In this document: one piece after another, positions 49,269-59,226 of the stretch | How the letters are laid out: every line of letters begins with the position of its first letter | Position numbering within the stretch: the first letter of the stretch is position 1 | From: Bacteroidaceae bacterium | GTDB taxonomy: Bacteria; Bacteroidota; Bacteroidia; Bacteroidales; Bacteroidaceae | Reading direction: 5' to 3' | DNA: 64,000 nucleotides | Assembly: GCA_902362595.1 (NCBI GenBank) | Contig: CABIXF010000005.1 | Coordinates: 74,847 to 138,846 of the forward strand | Notes under the pieces: generated by a model | Databases searched by the model: none | The model's input: only the letters and a program-made list of their open reading frames with translations | Told to the model about the DNA's origin: nothing | Program-made: the position numbers and the translations under genes

Positions 49269-50837
49269 ATGAAGAAATTTACAGTTGCGGATTTTGGTCT
49301 TAAGACTGACGGCCTGCCTCAGGATCAGGCTACATTTATGAATAACATCGCAAATATGATGTGTAATGTCATTAACAAGGCGATGGAAGGTGTTATTTCT
49401 CCTGATGATATGGAAAGCAGATTGAAGTCTCTCAACGAAAAGTTTAACGGATATGACGATGAGAAGTTCAAGCAGCTTGCCAAGGATAACGAGGAACTCA
49501 TTAAAACGGTTAAAGGTCTTGGTGAGACTATCGAGAAGCTGAAATCTAAAGGTATCGGAATGGAAGTCATCAACAAGTTTGATGAGAAGTTGAACGAGAT
49601 GCTTGATTCAGAGAAATTCAAGGAGTTCGCTTCTGGAAACTGCCGTAAGTCAGGTGTGTTCGAAGGTTTCTGCTTGAAGGATATTGTTTCCATGACTGAT
49701 AACTATAGCGGTGACCATCTGATTACACAACAGCAGAACAGGGTAGTATCGCAGGTGGCTAACAAGCGAATCCACATGCGTGATGTATTGACTACATTGC
49801 AGGGTGATCCTAAGTTCCCTAACCTTGCGTTTACTCAGGTGTATGACTTCGACCGCAACGCACGTTATGTGACTGAAAACGGAAGATTGCCTGAATCAAG
49901 TTTTAAGGCTAAGGAAGTGCAGACAGGTACAAAACGTCTTGGTACTCACCTCCCTATATCCAAGAGAATGCTCAAGAGCCGTGTATTTATTCGCTCATTT
50001 ATCTTGAAAATGTTGCCGGAAGCTGTATATCAGGCTGAAGATTGGAATATCTTGTTTGGTGACGGTAATGGAGAAAATCTGCTTGGTATCGTCAACCATA
50101 CAGGTGTTCTGCCAGTTGAAACAATCATCTCTGACGCCTATGTAAGCGGTTCTGCCGGTTCTGTGAAGTCTGTTTCAGGATATAACTCCAATAAAGACAC
50201 GGTCGTAGAGTTTACAAATCCTCAGGATCTTATCCTCGATGGTATGACAATCACCTTTACAGGTGCTACTGGTCTTACCGCTTTGAACAGTGCTAACCAG
50301 CTTGTGAAGATGAATGACCGTCAGATTCTGTTGAAAGGTGTAGCTTATACAGAGGAAACTTCAACAGAATCAATGACCTTTAAAGTCAGCCATGGTGCAT
50401 TCAAATCCGTTGAGGAACCTAACTCTCTTGATGTTGTCAAAACAGGTTTTGCTGTGATGACATACGCACAGTACACGCCGAATGCTATTGCATTGAACCC
50501 AATCACTGTAAATGCTATTGAGAGCGAAAAGGACACAACTGGACGTAATCTTGGTATCATCCAGATGATAGGTGGTATTAAATATATTGCAGGACGTCCT
50601 ATCATTGAGACAAACAACATCTTGCCTGGCAAGTATCTGATTGGTGACTTTAATGTTGCTGCAAGTCTTGTTGACTATACATCACTTACACTTGAATGGG
50701 CTGAAGATGTAGAAAGCAAGTTGAAGAATGAGATTGTTCTTATTGCTCAGGAAGAAGTTATCTTCCCTGTATATATGCCATGGGCGTTCGCTTATGGTGA
50801 CCTGGCTGCATTGAAAGAAGCAATCACTAAAGCCTGA
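49269..50837 (+). CDS. Major capsid protein (HK97 fold)
   Basis: 522 residues from MKKFTVADFGLKTDGLPQDQ (ATG 49269). The N-terminal ~130 residues are a coiled-coil scaffolding (delta) domain, probably cleaved by the protease. The mature domain shows TGTKRLGTHLPISKRMLKSR and AEDWNILFGDGNGENLLGIV. A beta-rich insertion of about 100 residues (around 295-395) lies in the middle, with GMTITFTGATGLTA. The end EEVIFPVYMPWAFAYGD is typical of the fold. Confidence 0.93.
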   Translation: MKKFTVADFGLKTDGLPQDQATFMNNIANMMCNVINKAMEGVISPDDMESRLKSLNEKFNGYDDEKFKQLAKDNEELIKTVKGLGETIEKLKSKGIGMEVINKFDEKLNEMLDSEKFKEFASGNCRKSGVFEGFCLKDIVSMTDNYSGDHLITQQQNRVVSQVANKRIHMRDVLTTLQGDPKFPNLAFTQVYDFDRNARYVTENGRLPESSFKAKEVQTGTKRLGTHLPISKRMLKSRVFIRSFILKMLPEAVYQAEDWNILFGDGNGENLLGIVNHTGVLPVETIISDAYVSGSAGSVKSVSGYNSNKDTVVEFTNPQDLILDGMTITFTGATGLTALNSANQLVKMNDRQILLKGVAYTEETSTESMTFKVSHGAFKSVEEPNSLDVVKTGFAVMTYAQYTPNAIALNPITVNAIESEKDTTGRNLGIIQMIGGIKYIAGRPIIETNNILPGKYLIGDFNVAASLVDYTSLTLEWAEDVESKLKNEIVLIAQEEVIFPVYMPWAFAYGDLAALKEAITKA

Positions 50838-51226
50838 TGCCTATGTATTTGCTTAATGGAGACGAGAAGGCTCTGAAATCAGTTATAAAAGAACAGCGTA
50901 TCCGTATTGGCCGTGGGTTGATTACTATCACCCCGGTCTCGGAAGCTGGGCTTGTTCCGGAAGAGGATGTCAAAAAGACATTCGAGAGCCAGCAGAAGAT
51001 TATTGACAATCTTTCTGCAAAGAATGAGAATTTACAGAAGGAGAATGAAGAATTGAAAGCAAAGATAGCAGAACTTGAAACACACTTAGATGATAACAAA
51101 GATGTTGAAGATGCAGACTCTAAAGAAGTTGAGCAAACCGACACTAAAGAGGTTTCTGCCGAATATGAAAAGGCAACCGTTGTTCAGGACGAGAAGAAAG
51201 TTTCTGCTTCGAAAGCGAAAAAATAA
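50837..51226 (+). CDS. Coiled-coil head protein of unknown function
   Basis: 129 residues. A short N-terminal segment (MPMYLLNGDEKALKSVIKEQ) is followed by a coiled coil (NLSAKNENLQKENEELKAKI) and an acidic/Lys-rich tail. Overlaps the capsid stop by 1 bp. It could be a head-tail or decoration accessory; position alone supports this. Confidence 0.7.
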   Translation: MPMYLLNGDEKALKSVIKEQRIRIGRGLITITPVSEAGLVPEEDVKKTFESQQKIIDNLSAKNENLQKENEELKAKIAELETHLDDNKDVEDADSKEVEQTDTKEVSAEYEKATVVQDEKKVSASKAKK

Positions 51227-51235
51227 GGAATTGCC

Positions 51236-51745
51236 ATGTTGATTGATGTGTCATATTTTGTAGAAGGCCCACGTCATATTCAAAACGCCTCAACATCAAA
51301 GACGGCCGGTGCCGATTCTTTAGCAGTAACCGGTCATATTGAAGCATATATTAAGGAGTTGCAGCCTGTTTTCCTCGAAGCCATGCTTGGGGAAAAAGAA
51401 GCAGGTTATGCAATGGATTACCTTGATTTGTCTGATGATGAAGAAAAAGAAGATACTGAGCCGTCTAAGTATGAAATCGTATGCAACAAACTGAAAGAGC
51501 CTTTTGCTGATTTCGTGCTGTTCCACATACTTCGTGATTCTTCATCGGAAGCTACAATAACAGGGAATGTCCGGCTGAAGTGCGCCAATGAGTACATTTC
51601 ACCTGTCAATGCCCAGGTTATTGCATGGAACAGGATGGTTTCCGCCAATGTGAAGTTCATCCAGTGGGCGCGTGAAGGTAATTGCCCGATTGACCTTGTA
51701 ACGCAGACCAACATGTTGATCAAGATTAACCAGTTCAATCTATGA
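51236..51745 (+). CDS. Head-tail connector-type protein (DUF6712-like)
   Basis: 169 residues, helical, with ITGNVRLKCANEYISPVNAQ near the centre. Placed directly after the capsid and coiled-coil genes, where gp6-type adaptors lie. The DUF name is a tentative recall. Overlaps the next gene through ATGA. Confidence 0.65.
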   Translation: MLIDVSYFVEGPRHIQNASTSKTAGADSLAVTGHIEAYIKELQPVFLEAMLGEKEAGYAMDYLDLSDDEEKEDTEPSKYEIVCNKLKEPFADFVLFHILRDSSSEATITGNVRLKCANEYISPVNAQVIAWNRMVSANVKFIQWAREGNCPIDLVTQTNMLIKINQFNL

Positions 51746-52311
51746 AAGGTATAGTTGAAATTATTGGAGATGTAGTAAAGGAAATGAGTGGGAACCTTAC
51801 CATCGTAATGCCTGCTGACATCGAGAATGACAGGTTCGAGGAAGTGAAGAATCCGGAACTGAACTACATATTTGGTTCGGCCCAGTATGTGAAGGATAAA
51901 CTTGATGAATACAGCAAGGTGCCTTCAACATCAGAACGTAAGTTCCCGCTTGTAGTGCTGTTCTGTCCTGTTACAGAGAAGAGAGACAGTCCGGACTATT
52001 ATTCAAAGGTTTCACTTAATATCCTTATAGCATGTTCATCAACTAAGAACTGGAGCAATGAACGGCGTCTGTATGCTTCATTCATCAACATTCTTCGTCC
52101 GGTTTATGAAAGATTGATTGAGGTTATCAAGAATGATGGAAGGTTCGATATGGATTATGACAACATCATTCCGCATGATTATTCCGAAAACTACTCGTAT
52201 GGCAGATACGGAGCCTTTACGGAATCCGGAGAGGCAGTGAGCGAGCCCATTGACGCCATAAATATCCGCTCGATGGAGTTAATAGTTAAAAATCAAAGTT
52301 GTTGTAGATAA
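51742..52311 (+). CDS. Neck / tail-completion-type protein
   Basis: 189 residues: FPLVVLFCPVTEKRDSPDYY and NERRLYASFINILRPVYERL suggest the Neck1/tail-terminator fold. Position between connector and tail tube fits a tail-completion protein. Sequence family not confirmed. Confidence 0.6.
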   Translation: MKGIVEIIGDVVKEMSGNLTIVMPADIENDRFEEVKNPELNYIFGSAQYVKDKLDEYSKVPSTSERKFPLVVLFCPVTEKRDSPDYYSKVSLNILIACSSTKNWSNERRLYASFINILRPVYERLIEVIKNDGRFDMDYDNIIPHDYSENYSYGRYGAFTESGEAVSEPIDAINIRSMELIVKNQSCCR

Positions 52312-53162
52312 TGAGAAATACAAGAGTTTGCGAAAGCGCAGAAATGAATACCGGCGGTTCGGCCTGTAAGGTGGACTGGGGTAAGGTTAAGGGAGCAATA
52401 CTTGTAGAGCATGGAGTTAAACTTCCTGCGAAAATTACGGCAGATGAACTGGAGAAGATGTGCCATGCTGACAGACCGGACAGAATTTATCCAATCCATA
52501 CGTTTGTCGAATATGCTAAGTCTGGGGGTGAAGCTCAGGTTAGTGCTGTTGGATACGGAGCGAACCAGTACAATGGCCTCAACGCCCAGACAGATACTTT
52601 CACGCTTCCTCGTTTTGATGAAATTCTGAATGCTGAGCTGTTGCGTTGTGCTAACAAGGAATGGGATGTGTACTTCTGGGATTCAAACAGAATGCTTATC
52701 GGTTACAATGATGGAACTGATATTCTTGCCGGAATTCCGATGTCAACAGTATATCCAGGTGCCACACCGTTCAGCACAAGCAGTGCGAAGTCAAGTATGA
52801 CGGTAAATTTCTGCCACATGGATGCAGAAGACAGCCAGTTGAACTTTGACTACTTGAAGTTGGATTTCAATCCTGCGAATGTAATTAAAGGGTTGACTGA
52901 GGTTATGTTGGTTGAAAACGAAAGCAACAAATTCAAGATTATTGAATGTGTCGGTGGCTATGACAGAACTGCAGAATTTGCCACTGCATTGTCCTCAGGT
53001 GCATCCGAGGTATTTGAAGGGGTTACTTCTGCTTCGTATGAGGACGGTTATCTCACAATTACTCCTGGTGAAGGTGAGATTTCAGTTAAATCACCTTCTG
53101 TTCTGTACGAGAAAGATGTCAAATGGGTTGAATTTGTAAAAGTAGTTAAAGCAGAAGCATGA
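52311..53162 (+). CDS. Major tail (tube) protein
   Basis: 283 residues. Contains a soluble beta-rich core (YGANQYNGLNAQTDTFTLPR, which resembles major tail proteins) and a C-terminal segment with GVTSASYEDGYLTITPGEGE that looks like an Ig-like or tail domain. It lies before the small assembly gene and the tape measure gene, the expected position of the tube protein. Confidence 0.7.
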   Translation: MRNTRVCESAEMNTGGSACKVDWGKVKGAILVEHGVKLPAKITADELEKMCHADRPDRIYPIHTFVEYAKSGGEAQVSAVGYGANQYNGLNAQTDTFTLPRFDEILNAELLRCANKEWDVYFWDSNRMLIGYNDGTDILAGIPMSTVYPGATPFSTSSAKSSMTVNFCHMDAEDSQLNFDYLKLDFNPANVIKGLTEVMLVENESNKFKIIECVGGYDRTAEFATALSSGASEVFEGVTSASYEDGYLTITPGEGEISVKSPSVLYEKDVKWVEFVKVVKAEA

Positions 53163-53353
53163 TTGTAGATGGAGTCAATTTCGTGGAAAAGCAGGTTAGG
53201 ATGATGTCGAAAAAGAAATTCATTGATACTCACATGACCTGTATCTGGCAGAAAGTTGCTGAGGAGAATCGAAGAAAGAAACTTTCTGACGTGTATGACC
53301 GGATTGCTGGTAAGTCTGTAAAGGATGCTGACGGTGAGTCTGCTGATAAGTGA
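53159..53353 (+). CDS. Small tail-assembly-type protein (64 aa)
   Basis: A 64-residue, highly charged protein (KKKFIDTHMTCIWQKVAEEN) overlapping the tail-tube stop. In siphoviruses a small chaperone gene follows the tube gene; no frameshifted partner frame could be identified here. Confidence 0.6.
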   Translation: MIVDGVNFVEKQVRMMSKKKFIDTHMTCIWQKVAEENRRKKLSDVYDRIAGKSVKDADGESADK

Positions 53354-53368
53354 TGGCTTTGGTTGATT

Positions 53369-53400
53369 AAGCCGGGCGGAAGTCCGGCTTTAATTTTAAT
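53369..53400 (+). terminator. Intrinsic terminator-like hairpin in the tail operon
   Basis: AAGCCGG (53369-53375), loop GCGGAAGT, CCGGCTT (53384-53390), then TAATTTTAAT. It may partly lower transcription after the abundant head and tail-tube genes. Confidence 0.65.
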
Positions 53401-53407
53401 TGTATGT

Positions 53408-53932
53408 ATGGCTGATTTCGAGAAATTGGAGAATGTGATAAACAGAATTGCATCAGGATTCGAAAAGTCATGTATGGATTGCCTTCAGGGAAATAATATA
53501 GAAGTGGCAGACCTTGTAAGGGAACAGCTCTATTCAGGTCTTGACGGTAATACAGACAGTCTTAGGCCGGGATATTCTGATGATCCGTACTTTCGTGAAA
53601 CAACTTCTGTATGGCATAATAATCCTGACGGATATATAGAATGGAAGAAAAAGATAACTCCTCCTATTAAGAGTCCTATGCTGAACCTCCCTCCGAGACC
53701 TGTGGATGTTCCTAACCTGTATATCACCGGTCCGTTTCACGAGAGTATCCGCGCATCTGTTACAGGTGACACTCTTTCGATTGATACTGTAGGATTCGTG
53801 GATGGTCCGGATATAGTAAGGAAATACGGGAATGACATTCTCATGTTGGGAAAGGACGCAAGAGAGTATGTTGTACTTCAACTTCTCGAGCCTTTTTTGA
53901 AACGTTTTTTCAAACAATGTGGGTATAAATGA
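53408..53932 (+). CDS. Tail-region protein of unknown function (174 aa)
   Basis: From MADFEKLENVINRIASGFEK (ATG 53408). Contains YSDDPYFRETTSVWHNNPDG and PPIKSPMLNLPPRPVDVPNL. Lies between the tail tube and tape measure genes; probably a tail or assembly protein. Overlaps the next ATG. Confidence 0.65.
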   Translation: MADFEKLENVINRIASGFEKSCMDCLQGNNIEVADLVREQLYSGLDGNTDSLRPGYSDDPYFRETTSVWHNNPDGYIEWKKKITPPIKSPMLNLPPRPVDVPNLYITGPFHESIRASVTGDTLSIDTVGFVDGPDIVRKYGNDILMLGKDAREYVVLQLLEPFLKRFFKQCGYK

Positions 53933-54120
53933 TGGGATGCGGTTGCGAGAATAAGAAAATCATGTCTGACTATGAGCGTGTGGCCATGCTTGCAAAAAAA
54001 GCTGCCATGCTGGACGGATGTGTGTACGTTGTGTACAGGAAGAGTGACGGTACCTACTCGTTCGATAAGGAAGGTACCAAGGTGGATGGCGTTATTGTTG
54101 AATATAAACATTACTTGTGA
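53929..54120 (+). CDS. Small Cys-containing protein before the tape measure gene
   Basis: 63 residues beginning MMGCGCENKKIMSDYERVAM. Predicted as one helix plus a small beta hairpin (VYVVYRKSDGTYSFDKEG). Overlaps neighbours on both sides, so clearly part of the tail operon; function unknown. Confidence 0.65.
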   Translation: MMGCGCENKKIMSDYERVAMLAKKAAMLDGCVYVVYRKSDGTYSFDKEGTKVDGVIVEYKHYL

Positions 54121-57100
54121 TGGGAAATTTAAAATTGAAGGATTTCGTCGATGAGGAATCATTGAAGAAGCTGCAGGAACTTAGGAGTACAATATCAGAT
54201 GTAAGGCAGGATTACAAGGATGCTGCCTCTGAACTTATCAAGGGACTTACTGTTGACGTCAAGGTAAAGGGAGACATTGACAAGTTGCAGGCCATATATA
54301 ATACCCAGGCTAATAATGTATCTTCCGCATCGGATAAACTTACTGAGGCGTTCAGAAAACAGTCTGAGGTTGCTGAACAACTGATGAAGAAAATAAAGGA
54401 GAAGGCGGATGCAGAAAAGCTGAGTACAAAAGAGGTTAAGGAATTGTCAAAGGCATCAGCAGAAGCATCAAAGGCAATGCAGCAGGCTGCAAAGGCTGAG
54501 GAGGCAATGAATAAGGCCCAGAAAGCTTCGAACACTACCAGAAAGGCTGCTGCCATGACCGAAGAGGAGCGAATCAGGATAATCAAGGAAGCGATTTCGC
54601 TATCCGATAAGGAAGTGCATAGCATTGAGGAAGCAAATGAAGTTAATAAGAAATTGCGTCAGGCTGTACGGCTTGTTCGTGATACAGATGAGGATTACAG
54701 AAATACGCTCGGTAAGCTGAATTCTACCATCGGAGTTAATACAGATTATGTAAAGCGTAACAGTGACCGGTACACGCAGCAGAAGATGACCATCGGTAGC
54801 TATAAGGAAGAAGTTAAAGCGGCCTGGATGGAACTAAACCATCTTAATGATTCTATGGGCAGCTTTGGAATCATATCAGGAAGTTTTGGTGATTCCCTTC
54901 AATCTCTTGGTAATGCTGGAAGTATGCTTGAAGGATTGTCCGGTATAGGAAAGATATTCCAAAATAAGTGGCTGTTGGGACTTGGAGCTGTTGGTGCTGC
55001 CGGTGCCGGAATAGGATGGTGGGTGAACTACAATAAGGGACTAACAGAGGCTACAAGACTTACCCAGCAGTTCACTGAGAAGTCAGGAGAGGACCTGAAG
55101 GCTTATCGCACGGAAGTGCAGGCGATTGCAGACTTCTATGGTAAAGACTTCAAGGAGGTATTGATTGGTGCAAATGCTGTATCGAAGCAGTTTGGTATAT
55201 CCGCTGAAGAATCACTGAAACTGATTCAGGACGGATTCATTGCCGGTGCCGATGCAAACGGTGAGTTCCTGGACACTCTTAGGGAGTATCCTGCATACTT
55301 TAAAGAAGCTGGGATAAGCGCTGAAACATTCATCGCAATTACTGCCCAGGCTGCTAAGTCTGGTATCTATTCTGATAAGGGTGTGGACGTTATCAAGGAA
55401 GGTAATCTCCGTATCCGTGAGATGACTACCGCTACAGCCTCAGCACTCGAAGGTATCGGAATATCCGCAGATAAGGTTCAGGAACAGCTTAGAACAGGTC
55501 AGAAAACCACATTCGACATTATACAGATGGTTTCACAGAGACTTAGTGAGTTACCTGACAGTGCGTCTGTCGTAGGTACCGCTCTTGCTGACATATTCGG
55601 TGGCCCTGGTGAAGATGCCGGATTGCAATATGTACGAACATTGAAGGATATTAAGACTAATCTTGATGATGTAAAGGATGAAACTGGACAATTAGGTGAT
55701 GTTCAAAAAGAAATGATTGAGTCTCAAAAGAGGTTAGCAACAGCCGTTTCCGATTTATTTGACATGACAGGAGGCTCATTTGAGACTATGACAGCAAGAA
55801 TAAAAACTTTTGGCAATACTGTTATAGCTGACCTTCTTGAACGAATCAATAAGCTGCGTATGTCCGCTGACCAGGAAACATATAAAGCATTGGAAAACGC
55901 CAAGTCTGATGGAACTGCAAACGGAGCAAATGCTTATAAGAGCAATCAGGATAGAGTTGAAAACTTGACAAATTCATATATGGAATATCAGGGCATGACA
56001 AGGGATGAAGCTTATAAAGCAGCCTTAGAGCATGTTAAGAGCGATATTAAGAAGCAGTTGGAAGATAGTGATAAATTGTTGTCTGAAGCCTCAACTAAAT
56101 ATGATAAACTTCGTGTCGAATATGGAGAAAAGGAGAGAAACAAGTGGAGTGATTTTTGGGATAGATTTATTTTTGGAGGTTCTGTAAGCATTGATAATAA
56201 TAGGCGTTTGGGTGTGGTAAGAGAAGAGTTGAATGACGCTCGTGATGCGCTTTCAAAAGAAACATCAATAAATGCCTCACTTTCAAGACAGCTTCAAGAC
56301 TTAAGTACAGACGGTAGCTCCCCAAAAACCATAAATATCGGTACAGAAACTGAGGATGAAAAATCAGCACGTCTTGAAGCGGAAAAATCGTTGCAGGAAT
56401 CACGTATTGCATTGATGGAAGAAGGACTTGATAAGGAACTGGCCACAATCCGCTATGGTTACCAGCAGAAGATTGATGCCGTAAAAGGTAATTCATCCGC
56501 AGAAATGGCATTGAGAAAATCGTTACTTCAAGAAATGAACAACGAATTGGCGAAGGCTTCTGAGGAGTATGAAAAGAATCGTGCAAGTATTGACCTTCAG
56601 AATCGTCTTGCCTCAGTTGAGGAAGGAAGTGATGAAGAAATGTCAATTCGTCTTGATATTCTTGAAAAGCAGAAGGAAGAAGAAATTAAGGCTGCTGAAA
56701 GTAATGGTGCCGATGTGAGCCTCATCGATCAGAAATATCTTAATGAAAGGCGTAAGATTTACGAGGAATATGCTTCTGATTACATTGACGAAATTTCTAA
56801 ATCTGCTGCAGCAGAACAGGTAGTAAGGAATGCACAATATAATTCCGACATGAAGGAACTGGAAAAGCAGCATGCCCAGAAACTTGTTTCTGATGAGGAA
56901 TATGAAAAGAAGAAGGCTGAGATAACAGAACGTTATTCGATTGATACCGCTAAGGCTGCTGTTGATTCGTTGGAGGAACAGCTTTCTGTTGAGAATATGA
57001 GCCAGGAAGATCGTGAAAAACTTGCCGAACAACTCCAGAAGGCAAAGGCTGATTTGGCAAATGCTGAAGCAGATGCTGAGATAGCAGCCATAAAGAGGGT

Positions 57101-57926
57101 ACAGGATGAGGAGGAAGACTCGTACAAGAAGAGGATGAAGAATGCTCAGAAATGGATGAGTGTAGCATCTGAGGCAATAGGTAATATTGGTAATCTGATG
57201 TCAACATTATATGAGCGTGATATTGAAAAGATTGAGGATGAACAGGATGCCAATGAAGAAGCGTATAATGATGAAGTTGAGCGGATTGAATCTTTAGCGG
57301 ATAGTGGTGCTATATCTGAAGAGGAAGCAGAAGCACGTAAACGTGCCGCCGAATCTGAAACATCAAGAAAGAATGAGGAACTTGAAAAGAAAAAGGTACA
57401 GCTTCAGCAGAAACAGGCTAAATGGCAGAAGGGTGTGGATATTGCCCAAGCTGGTATAGCAACAGCACTTGCAATTACTCGTGCATTACCTAACCTTGTA
57501 CTTGCTGCAATAGTAGGTGCCATGGGAGCGGTACAGATAGCGACAATCGCAGCAACACCGATTCCTGCATACAAGGAAGGTACAAAAGATGGGGGACATG
57601 TTGGAGGTCTTGCAATCGTAGGTGATGGAGGGAAGAAGGAAGTTATCGTATATTCAGGAAAATCATGGATAACTCCGGATGTTCCTACAATAGTAGACCT
57701 TCCTAGAGGTGCAGAGGTTTATCCTGATGTTGATGATTTTGTTGAAAGCGTGAGGATGAATCCTGTGTATGATTTTGGGAAAAATAATACAGTCGTTGTG
57801 AATGATTATTCAGAACTCAGCCGAGAGATTAAAGGTATGAGATACGACATGAAGAAAATCATGAGAATAATTCACATGGATTCGTATAATTCTAATTATG
57901 AACATTATAAGAATACAAGATTATGA
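54120..57926 (+). CDS. Tape measure protein
   Basis: 1,268 residues from ATG 54120 (MGNLKLKDFVDEESLKKLQE). Very long helical repeats rich in Ala, Glu, Lys and Gln, with coiled coils throughout. A hydrophobic segment (LLGLGAVGAAGAGIGWWV, about 280-300) and a C-terminal one (ALAITRALPNLVLAAIVG) are typical tape-measure membrane segments, followed by the conserved GDGGKKEVIVYSG end. It sets tail length and helps DNA entry, so a tail in the range of 190 nm is expected from length alone. Largest gene in the window. Confidence 0.93.
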   Translation: MGNLKLKDFVDEESLKKLQELRSTISDVRQDYKDAASELIKGLTVDVKVKGDIDKLQAIYNTQANNVSSASDKLTEAFRKQSEVAEQLMKKIKEKADAEKLSTKEVKELSKASAEASKAMQQAAKAEEAMNKAQKASNTTRKAAAMTEEERIRIIKEAISLSDKEVHSIEEANEVNKKLRQAVRLVRDTDEDYRNTLGKLNSTIGVNTDYVKRNSDRYTQQKMTIGSYKEEVKAAWMELNHLNDSMGSFGIISGSFGDSLQSLGNAGSMLEGLSGIGKIFQNKWLLGLGAVGAAGAGIGWWVNYNKGLTEATRLTQQFTEKSGEDLKAYRTEVQAIADFYGKDFKEVLIGANAVSKQFGISAEESLKLIQDGFIAGADANGEFLDTLREYPAYFKEAGISAETFIAITAQAAKSGIYSDKGVDVIKEGNLRIREMTTATASALEGIGISADKVQEQLRTGQKTTFDIIQMVSQRLSELPDSASVVGTALADIFGGPGEDAGLQYVRTLKDIKTNLDDVKDETGQLGDVQKEMIESQKRLATAVSDLFDMTGGSFETMTARIKTFGNTVIADLLERINKLRMSADQETYKALENAKSDGTANGANAYKSNQDRVENLTNSYMEYQGMTRDEAYKAALEHVKSDIKKQLEDSDKLLSEASTKYDKLRVEYGEKERNKWSDFWDRFIFGGSVSIDNNRRLGVVREELNDARDALSKETSINASLSRQLQDLSTDGSSPKTINIGTETEDEKSARLEAEKSLQESRIALMEEGLDKELATIRYGYQQKIDAVKGNSSAEMALRKSLLQEMNNELAKASEEYEKNRASIDLQNRLASVEEGSDEEMSIRLDILEKQKEEEIKAAESNGADVSLIDQKYLNERRKIYEEYASDYIDEISKSAAAEQVVRNAQYNSDMKELEKQHAQKLVSDEEYEKKKAEITERYSIDTAKAAVDSLEEQLSVENMSQEDREKLAEQLQKAKADLANAEADAEIAAIKRVQDEEEDSYKKRMKNAQKWMSVASEAIGNIGNLMSTLYERDIEKIEDEQDANEEAYNDEVERIESLADSGAISEEEAEARKRAAESETSRKNEELEKKKVQLQQKQAKWQKGVDIAQAGIATALAITRALPNLVLAAIVGAMGAVQIATIAATPIPAYKEGTKDGGHVGGLAIVGDGGKKEVIVYSGKSWITPDVPTIVDLPRGAEVYPDVDDFVESVRMNPVYDFGKNNTVVVNDYSELSREIKGMRYDMKKIMRIIHMDSYNSNYEHYKNTRL

Positions 57927-58480
57927 TAACTACATTAAGCAGACTGAGCATGGGCGATTTTATTGAGTTGCTGTGCGGAAACAATCAAGTTCTTTTGGAA
58001 GATGGTGATAATGATTCCATGCTGGAAAATGTGGCTTCTGAATTGATATATCAGTATCAGTGCATAGTGAATCCGTCAGGAATTGAGTCGGCACTTCTTG
58101 AAAAGGAAGAGAAAATCAAGATTAAGTACAGGATTACTATTGCTAAGATATTGAAAGCCCTGATGAGCATAGATGCAATTGAAGATGTCATTGAACTTCT
58201 GAAAGAAATGGGTTATTATATTAATGAACGAGACAGGATTTCTTCAAAAATTGACCGTATGATTGCGGAAGCTGAATATATGAAGAAAAGAATTGATGAT
58301 AATTCACATACATCCGGAAAGAAAAATACGACTGATGTACGTGCGTCATTTGACAGGGAGATAGCTTTTCTCATGACTTATTTCAAGATGAATATTGACA
58401 CAAGAAATATCACTGCAGGTGTTTACGCCAATATGGTTCATCAGGCAGATGTGGAGATTAAGAGGAAATTGAACCGTTAA
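57923..58480 (+). CDS. Tail-region protein after the tape measure (185 aa)
   Basis: Helical protein with ALMSIDAIEDVIELLKEMGY and FLMTYFKMNIDTRNITAGVY. Overlaps the tape-measure stop (ATGA). Unknown function. Confidence 0.65.
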   Translation: MITTLSRLSMGDFIELLCGNNQVLLEDGDNDSMLENVASELIYQYQCIVNPSGIESALLEKEEKIKIKYRITIAKILKALMSIDAIEDVIELLKEMGYYINERDRISSKIDRMIAEAEYMKKRIDDNSHTSGKKNTTDVRASFDREIAFLMTYFKMNIDTRNITAGVYANMVHQADVEIKRKLNR

Positions 58481-58550
58481 AAATTTTAATGATTGTCGAA
58501 TTATTTTTCATGTAATTAGTAACACGATTAAACACTAATAATCGTATAAC

Positions 58551-58754
58551 ATGGAAAAGAAATTCGACAATCTAATTTTATTGCCTGAAATTAACAAGAA
58601 ATGTGACGTAATAATCAATTTGTTATCGTCATTGTGTGATGATCCAGATTTTCTTATCGGTACTCTTAGGAAGTGTGTCGATAAACAGCGAGAACTATCA
58701 TCTGATCGCATGAAAATCGTTAAGGGTCATGGAACTGGAACAGATTGTCATTGA
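58551..58754 (+). CDS. Small unknown protein before the sigma factor (67 aa)
   Basis: MEKKFDNLILLPEINKKCDV; small helical protein whose end overlaps the sigma-factor start by 26 bp. Could be a regulator (for example anti-sigma-like) of that sigma factor, judged only from the overlap. Confidence 0.55.
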   Translation: MEKKFDNLILLPEINKKCDVIINLLSSLCDDPDFLIGTLRKCVDKQRELSSDRMKIVKGHGTGTDCH

Positions 58755-59202
58755 TCAATATCAGTGGATATTATCAATGGCTAGAAAATACTTCCGAAAT
58801 GTGATGGATGCGGAAGATTTGGCAGAAGAAACCGTTTACAAGATTCTGATGAATAAGAAAAAGTATGATTTTTCTAAGAGTTTCAGACCCTGGTGTTCTG
58901 TTATCATGTTGAATACATACATCACTTTGTATAATCACGATTCATTGATACGGTTTGATTCTGAGGATAAGGCAGGTTTTATTCCATCGTATTATAATGC
59001 TGAAAGTTATGTTCTGAAGAATGAAATTGAAAGTGTTATTGAACAGTGTCGCGTGAAATCATGTGCCGTTGATTGTGCGATAATGTATGCTGAGGGTTAC
59101 TCATATGAAGAAATATCGGAGAAGCTGAATATACCATTGGGAACCGTGCGAAGTAGAATATCCTTTGCACGTAATATGATTCGTCAACATATTGTAGATT
59201 AA
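58729..59202 (+). CDS. Phage-encoded ECF-type sigma factor
   Basis: 157 residues. Region 2 is seen in NVMDAEDLAEETVYKILMNK (about 25-44) and region 4 in GYSYEEISEKLNIPLGTVRS then RISFARNMIR (about 124-153). These are the two domains of group 4 sigma factors. It sits among tail genes and directly upstream of the fourth promoter cassette. It may direct late phage transcription or redirect host genes; its target promoters are not known. Confidence 0.85.
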   Translation: MELEQIVIDQYQWILSMARKYFRNVMDAEDLAEETVYKILMNKKKYDFSKSFRPWCSVIMLNTYITLYNHDSLIRFDSEDKAGFIPSYYNAESYVLKNEIESVIEQCRVKSCAVDCAIMYAEGYSYEEISEKLNIPLGTVRSRISFARNMIRQHIVD

Positions 59203-59226
59203 TAAGTTAATTAAGGTTTCTGGCTT

